A model generated the notes under the pieces. That model searched no databases, was not told where the DNA came from, and saw only the letters and a list, made by a program, of their open reading frames with translations. From positions 1 through 64,000 of the forward strand of contig NZ_FZNL01000004.1 in NCBI RefSeq assembly GCF_900187965.1: a stretch of 64,000 nucleotides of DNA, given 5' to 3'. Position 1 is the stretch's first letter. Each line of letters begins with the position of its first letter. The position numbers and the translations under genes were made by a program. This document shows, piece after piece, positions 61,401 through 64,000 of this stretch. The stretch comes from Flavobacterium sp. ov086 (lineage in GTDB: Bacteria; Bacteroidota; Bacteroidia; Flavobacteriales; Flavobacteriaceae).

Positions 61401-64000
61401 CTGGAGCATTTGATAGTGTTGATATTAGATTAGGAGCATTAGTTGGTTTATTAACTACTTTAAACATTTATGATGCTTCTTATAGATATCCAAATGCTAC
61501 AATAACTGGAGCAGCAGCGCCAATTTGTTCTGGAGGAACTGCTACTTTATCAGCATCTTCTACAGGAACGGAAACATTTACCTGGTATGATGCTCCTACT
61601 GGAGGAAATATAGTGGCTGTAAGTCCAACTCTTCCGTTGACTGCGACTACAACTTATTATTTAGAAGCAACGCGTGGCACCTGTATTAATAGTGTTCGTC
61701 AACCTGTTACAGTTAATGTATTAGATATTCCAACGGATGCAAATATTACAATTGCAAGTCCTTTAACGGCTTCTTGTGCGGGAGGTATTGTATTGGCTCC
61801 AACATCGGCTTTAGCTGGAGCGACATTTAAATATTATACAGATCAAAATAAAACAGTTGAGATTACATCAGGAACTGTTGGAGGAGTAACTTATGTTAAA
61901 GACGGTACAACAGGTGCTTTAACTATTAGTGGTCTTGTTGCTGCTAATGCTCCTTATACTTATTATGTTTCGGTTCTTAACGGAGGTTTGTGTGAGAATA
62001 TAGATGGAACATTAAAAGAAGTTGTTGTAAATTATCCAACTGGTTCAGCTTTAACAGTTACGCCAACTTTGATTGGTTGTGCTAAAGTAAATCTAAAAGA
62101 TGCTATTACAAATTTTGATACATCAGGAAGTACAACTTATACTTTCTTTGATCCGTCAAATAATCCAATAACAGATGTAGCTGCGGCTAATATTACCGTT
62201 AACGGAATTTATTCAATTCAGGCTCAAACAACGGGTGTTGATTGTCCATCAGTTAAGTTGCCGGTAACAGTAACAATAAATCCATTGCCAACATTAACCG
62301 GAGTGACAAGCTCACTTGTGATTACAAAAGGATCTTCGGCAGCATTGGCAGCAACATCCAACGGAACTATCACTTGGTATGATCCTCAGGGGAATGCTTT
62401 AGCAACAAATAATACCGGAATTCTGAATACTGTTGGTATTTATACTTATACAGTAATTGCCAGTAACGGATCTTGTACAACTAGCCAAACAGTAACTATT
62501 AGTGTTATTGATCCGGTAGATTGTGATGTATTACTAGAAAGAGTATATGCTACGACACAATTATCAGGATCAATTATTACTGGTGGTGTAACAAACGGAC
62601 CTTTGGCCGTAGATGGCGATCCAAGCACATTTTCTACAATAACTACTGGGGTAGGACTTTTGGGAATTGGAACTACATGGCAAAATTTACAATGGCCAAC
62701 AACTATTGCTAAAGGTACTCCTGTAACAGTAAAATTAGGTTTAGCCAATAGTGCAGTTGCAGTTGGACAAAGTATTTCTGTAGTAGGTACAAAACGTGAT
62801 GGTTCTAATAATCCTATTGATATCGGGACTTTGCAATCAGCTTCAGGATCATTGCTGAACTTATTGCCAGGTCAAAATTCATTTGAATATACTTTTGTTC
62901 CTTCTAATACTTCAGGTCCTCAAGATTATGATGGTATCAGAGTACAATTAGGATCTCTTCTTAGTCTTGCACAAAATATAAATGTTTATGATGCTCACTA
63001 TAGTAAACAAGTAACTCAAATTGCTTGCGGAAAAGGTGATATTGAAGATATTTTCTACGGAGTAAGAGATTTAGGAGTTGGAGCATTAACAGCTACTGTT
63101 GGTGTCTCTAATGCCTTTAATGTTGCTGATGGAGATGTTGCGACTTACGCAACAATGTTTAGCGGAGTAGGAGTACTTGCTGCTGCTGAACTTACAGCAA
63201 AATTTAGAACACCTTCTATGGTTGGTGATAGTTTAAGAATTACGATCTCAAAACCGGGAACGCTTTTAAATCTTAATCTGCTTACTGGATTCACAATTCA
63301 GCTATATTCAGGAAATATTGCGGTTGGTGCACCAATACAAAACACAAGCAGTTTATTGACTTTAAAATTACTTTCAGGAGATACAATGGCAGTAACTATC
63401 GTTGCGCCACAAACTCAGCCTTATGACAAAGTTGTCATCACTTTTGGAGGAGTTGCAAGTGTTTTAGATCAGCTTAGAGTTCATACAATTGATCGTGTAA
63501 CAAATACCAAAGTTATTGGAGGCGATCCTGATAATAAAATTACGGTCTGTCCCGGCGCAGATATTACGCTCACGGTTCCGCCAAAACCTTGTGCCAACTA
63601 TGCTTGGTATGATTCTCCAACAGGAGGAAATCAGGTTGCGACAGGTCAAACGTATACTCTTCCTGCGACATTAGCAGCTGGTACGTATAAATATTATATT
63701 CAGCCAATTCGTTATGGTTGTCCAGCTTTAGAAAGAGGTGAAGTTACTGTGGTAGTGACAGCAACAACTCCTGCAACTGCGATAGCAAATGTGACAATAA
63801 ATGGAGCTAATAGCCCAATAATTTGTGCCGAAGATGGAAAAGTAACATTAGATGCAGTTTTAAACGCTACACCTGTACTTACTAATCCTGTATATCACTG
63901 GTATAAATTTGATGGTACAACAAGTGTGGTTGTGGTAGGTGAGATAACTTCTAAATTAGTATTGACAGGATTAACTCCGGGAACGTATACTTATTATGTG
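58457..64000 (+). CDS. giant secreted surface protein with Ig-like and unnamed repeats (partial)
   Basis: The frame is open from ATG 58457 to the window edge (1848 codons, no stop). A long signal peptide (LFVLLLLLLFCNKNFAQ) is followed by alternating modules. The A module, about 80 residues, is Ig-like, with TWYDAPTGGN and TTYYLEATRGTC marks. The B module, about 150 residues, is seen at about 33-185, 449-600, 861-1012, 1356-1517 and 1524-1682, with DVELELPGGL, LQLLSGN, VDIRLGALV and LNIYDASYRY marks. Such proteins in Flavobacterium are adhesins or gliding-related proteins exported by the type IX system. The C-terminal sorting domain that would prove this is outside the window. Confidence 0.88.
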   Translation, partial: MKKKFTFYDLIVKKRLFVLLLLLLFCNKNFAQTFCRPDSQTNSTGGLLCVGMSVTNPNNAFDSSTTTYASITNTLGLACFAQETLHFSQTAKAGDQIVITFGEGNGLLDVGLLSNATIQAKNGPANVGGSVAMNNPLLNLQLLSGGNSAVIKYTLPGDANQIQIQSGGLLSLLVNLRIYDVRLQFAKPTIVGGETQSICSGQSIALTATAAAGTTLAWYDSPTSTTALSNIGTFTTPTLTASTTYYVSTSRVAGCESSERLPVTINVIDPVQPTISSIGTTICSTGATQATTLSVVSPVPGTIYSWYNVPINGVALATGSTYTPTVPTGVTNFYVEASIGSCKSARTQVPVTSTPVPALATVLTQSVTIVSGQNATLNASTTEADVVLDWYDVPTGGVKLLGDSNTFTTPILTATKTYYVESRNTVGGCVSATRVPVTVTVLPLALGGCLEANSQQTSQNGLCLLCSSTTPDNSVDGNTLTAARLTLPVGLLNGWIQQTLQFNNPGKAGDIVDVELALPGGIADLSLLGAVSLATYNGATYNNDRVSTNNNALVTLQLLSGNRFRASIVAGANFDRVEIRLGGLVTALTNLDIYQATYRYKAPTITGNSTPICGGLTATLTASTALGETIKWYDALTGGNLLASTPSYTTPALTANTTYYVEVTRNGCVNSERNPVLVTVNNPVAPTTVVATPVNLCSGGTTTLVIQNPVVGTTYNWYDAASGGNLVFTGTSFTTPSLTASVTYHVEAVIGSCVSATRTPVPVNVSPLPAAPVPVSSNVVIQSGQSVMLAVTSNPGFSYMWYDAPTGGNLLQGTGSSTYTPNPVLTANKTFYVEAIDLSSNCPSSSRAVINVVVISTISTCLQPSSQSTVISGVCVACGISNPINAVDGNPNTFSSLNIPVGVLNAYVQQNLGFLTPGQTGDIIDVELELPGGLIDLALLGSVSIGTSNGGVANPGRLAVNNSLLNLQVLSGNKFKVSYPATGAFDSVDIRLGALVGLLTTLNIYDASYRYPNATITGAAAPICSGGTATLSASSTGTETFTWYDAPTGGNIVAVSPTLPLTATTTYYLEATRGTCINSVRQPVTVNVLDIPTDANITIASPLTASCAGGIVLAPTSALAGATFKYYTDQNKTVEITSGTVGGVTYVKDGTTGALTISGLVAANAPYTYYVSVLNGGLCENIDGTLKEVVVNYPTGSALTVTPTLIGCAKVNLKDAITNFDTSGSTTYTFFDPSNNPITDVAAANITVNGIYSIQAQTTGVDCPSVKLPVTVTINPLPTLTGVTSSLVITKGSSAALAATSNGTITWYDPQGNALATNNTGILNTVGIYTYTVIASNGSCTTSQTVTISVIDPVDCDVLLERVYATTQLSGSIITGGVTNGPLAVDGDPSTFSTITTGVGLLGIGTTWQNLQWPTTIAKGTPVTVKLGLANSAVAVGQSISVVGTKRDGSNNPIDIGTLQSASGSLLNLLPGQNSFEYTFVPSNTSGPQDYDGIRVQLGSLLSLAQNINVYDAHYSKQVTQIACGKGDIEDIFYGVRDLGVGALTATVGVSNAFNVADGDVATYATMFSGVGVLAAAELTAKFRTPSMVGDSLRITISKPGTLLNLNLLTGFTIQLYSGNIAVGAPIQNTSSLLTLKLLSGDTMAVTIVAPQTQPYDKVVITFGGVASVLDQLRVHTIDRVTNTKVIGGDPDNKITVCPGADITLTVPPKPCANYAWYDSPTGGNQVATGQTYTLPATLAAGTYKYYIQPIRYGCPALERGEVTVVVTATTPATAIANVTINGANSPIICAEDGKVTLDAVLNATPVLTNPVYHWYKFDGTTSVVVVGEITSKLVLTGLTPGTYTYYV

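Noticed and set aside
62446..63649. Minus-strand frames inside the giant surface-protein gene
   Set aside because: The plus-strand frame is uninterrupted with repeated domains; the minus frames are by-products of its Thr/Val-rich codons.
1..64000. Search for tRNA genes or a prophage
   Set aside because: No cloverleaf-like sequence with a TTCGANNC arm and no phage structural, integrase or lysis genes were seen; the only recombinase is the IS3 fragment at the left edge.

Overview
The window looks like chromosomal DNA of a Flavobacterium-type Bacteroidota. It is AT-rich, has SusC/SusD outer-membrane pairs, many Cys-lipoproteins, and -7 promoter boxes of the TAnnTTTG kind. Its ribosomal cluster is rpsF-rpsR-rplI, it carries a JOHN/IND-like class B1 beta-lactamase, and it ends in a giant repetitive cell-surface protein. 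No tRNA, rRNA or CRISPR array was seen.

Layout. 1-340: the right end of an IS3-family element, cut by the window edge, lying against a signalling regulator. 383-16801: a polysaccharide utilisation locus (PUL). It holds a membrane-anchored beta-propeller/LuxR-type regulator, SusC, SusD, a GH144-type (endo-beta-1,2-glucanase family) lipoprotein, an alpha/beta-hydrolase esterase and a GH3 beta-glucosidase. After a terminator come a glycerophosphodiesterase, a GH43-like protein with a discoidin domain, and an M28 peptidase. Together they suggest import and breakdown of beta-1,2-glucan, possibly substituted with phosphoglycerol or acyl esters (inference). 16907-24327, mostly minus strand: a C92-type hydrolase, kdsA with an outer-membrane protein, a cluster of small unrecognised membrane proteins including a tandem paralogue pair, and a YhhN/fatty-acid-hydroxylase pair that may act on ether lipids. 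24465-27314: a WG-repeat protein, clpS and prmA. 27428-30862: three unrecognised exported-protein ORFs, the last two being one gene split by a one-base frameshift.

31177-37538 holds housekeeping genes (tpiA, a TlpA-like thioredoxin, a DoxX/thioredoxin fusion, DUF1599, folP). 38918-45956 holds rlmH, a secreted adenosine deaminase, a pirin-OsmC-GNAT operon, a HEAT-repeat DNA alkylation repair protein and nadC. Intergenic spaces there are filled with palindromic repeat elements of several families. 46067-48843 holds YihY, DUF2147, the metallo-beta-lactamase and a MntA/HepT toxin-antitoxin pair whose HepT is cut short by an amber codon. 48877-57218 holds priA, a LytTR response regulator, the rpsF-rpsR-rplI operon, an Oar-like TonB-dependent receptor and a conserved small protein.

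After about 1.2 kb of AT-rich non-coding DNA, the last 5.5 kb (58457 to the edge) is one uninterrupted reading frame for a secreted giant protein. It alternates Ig-like modules with a roughly 150-residue module I could not name. The points most worth a second look are the decorated-glucan hypothesis for the PUL, the unnamed repeated module of the giant protein and its long leader, the split gene at 29973, the truncated HepT, and the side-by-side putative ether-lipid enzymes.
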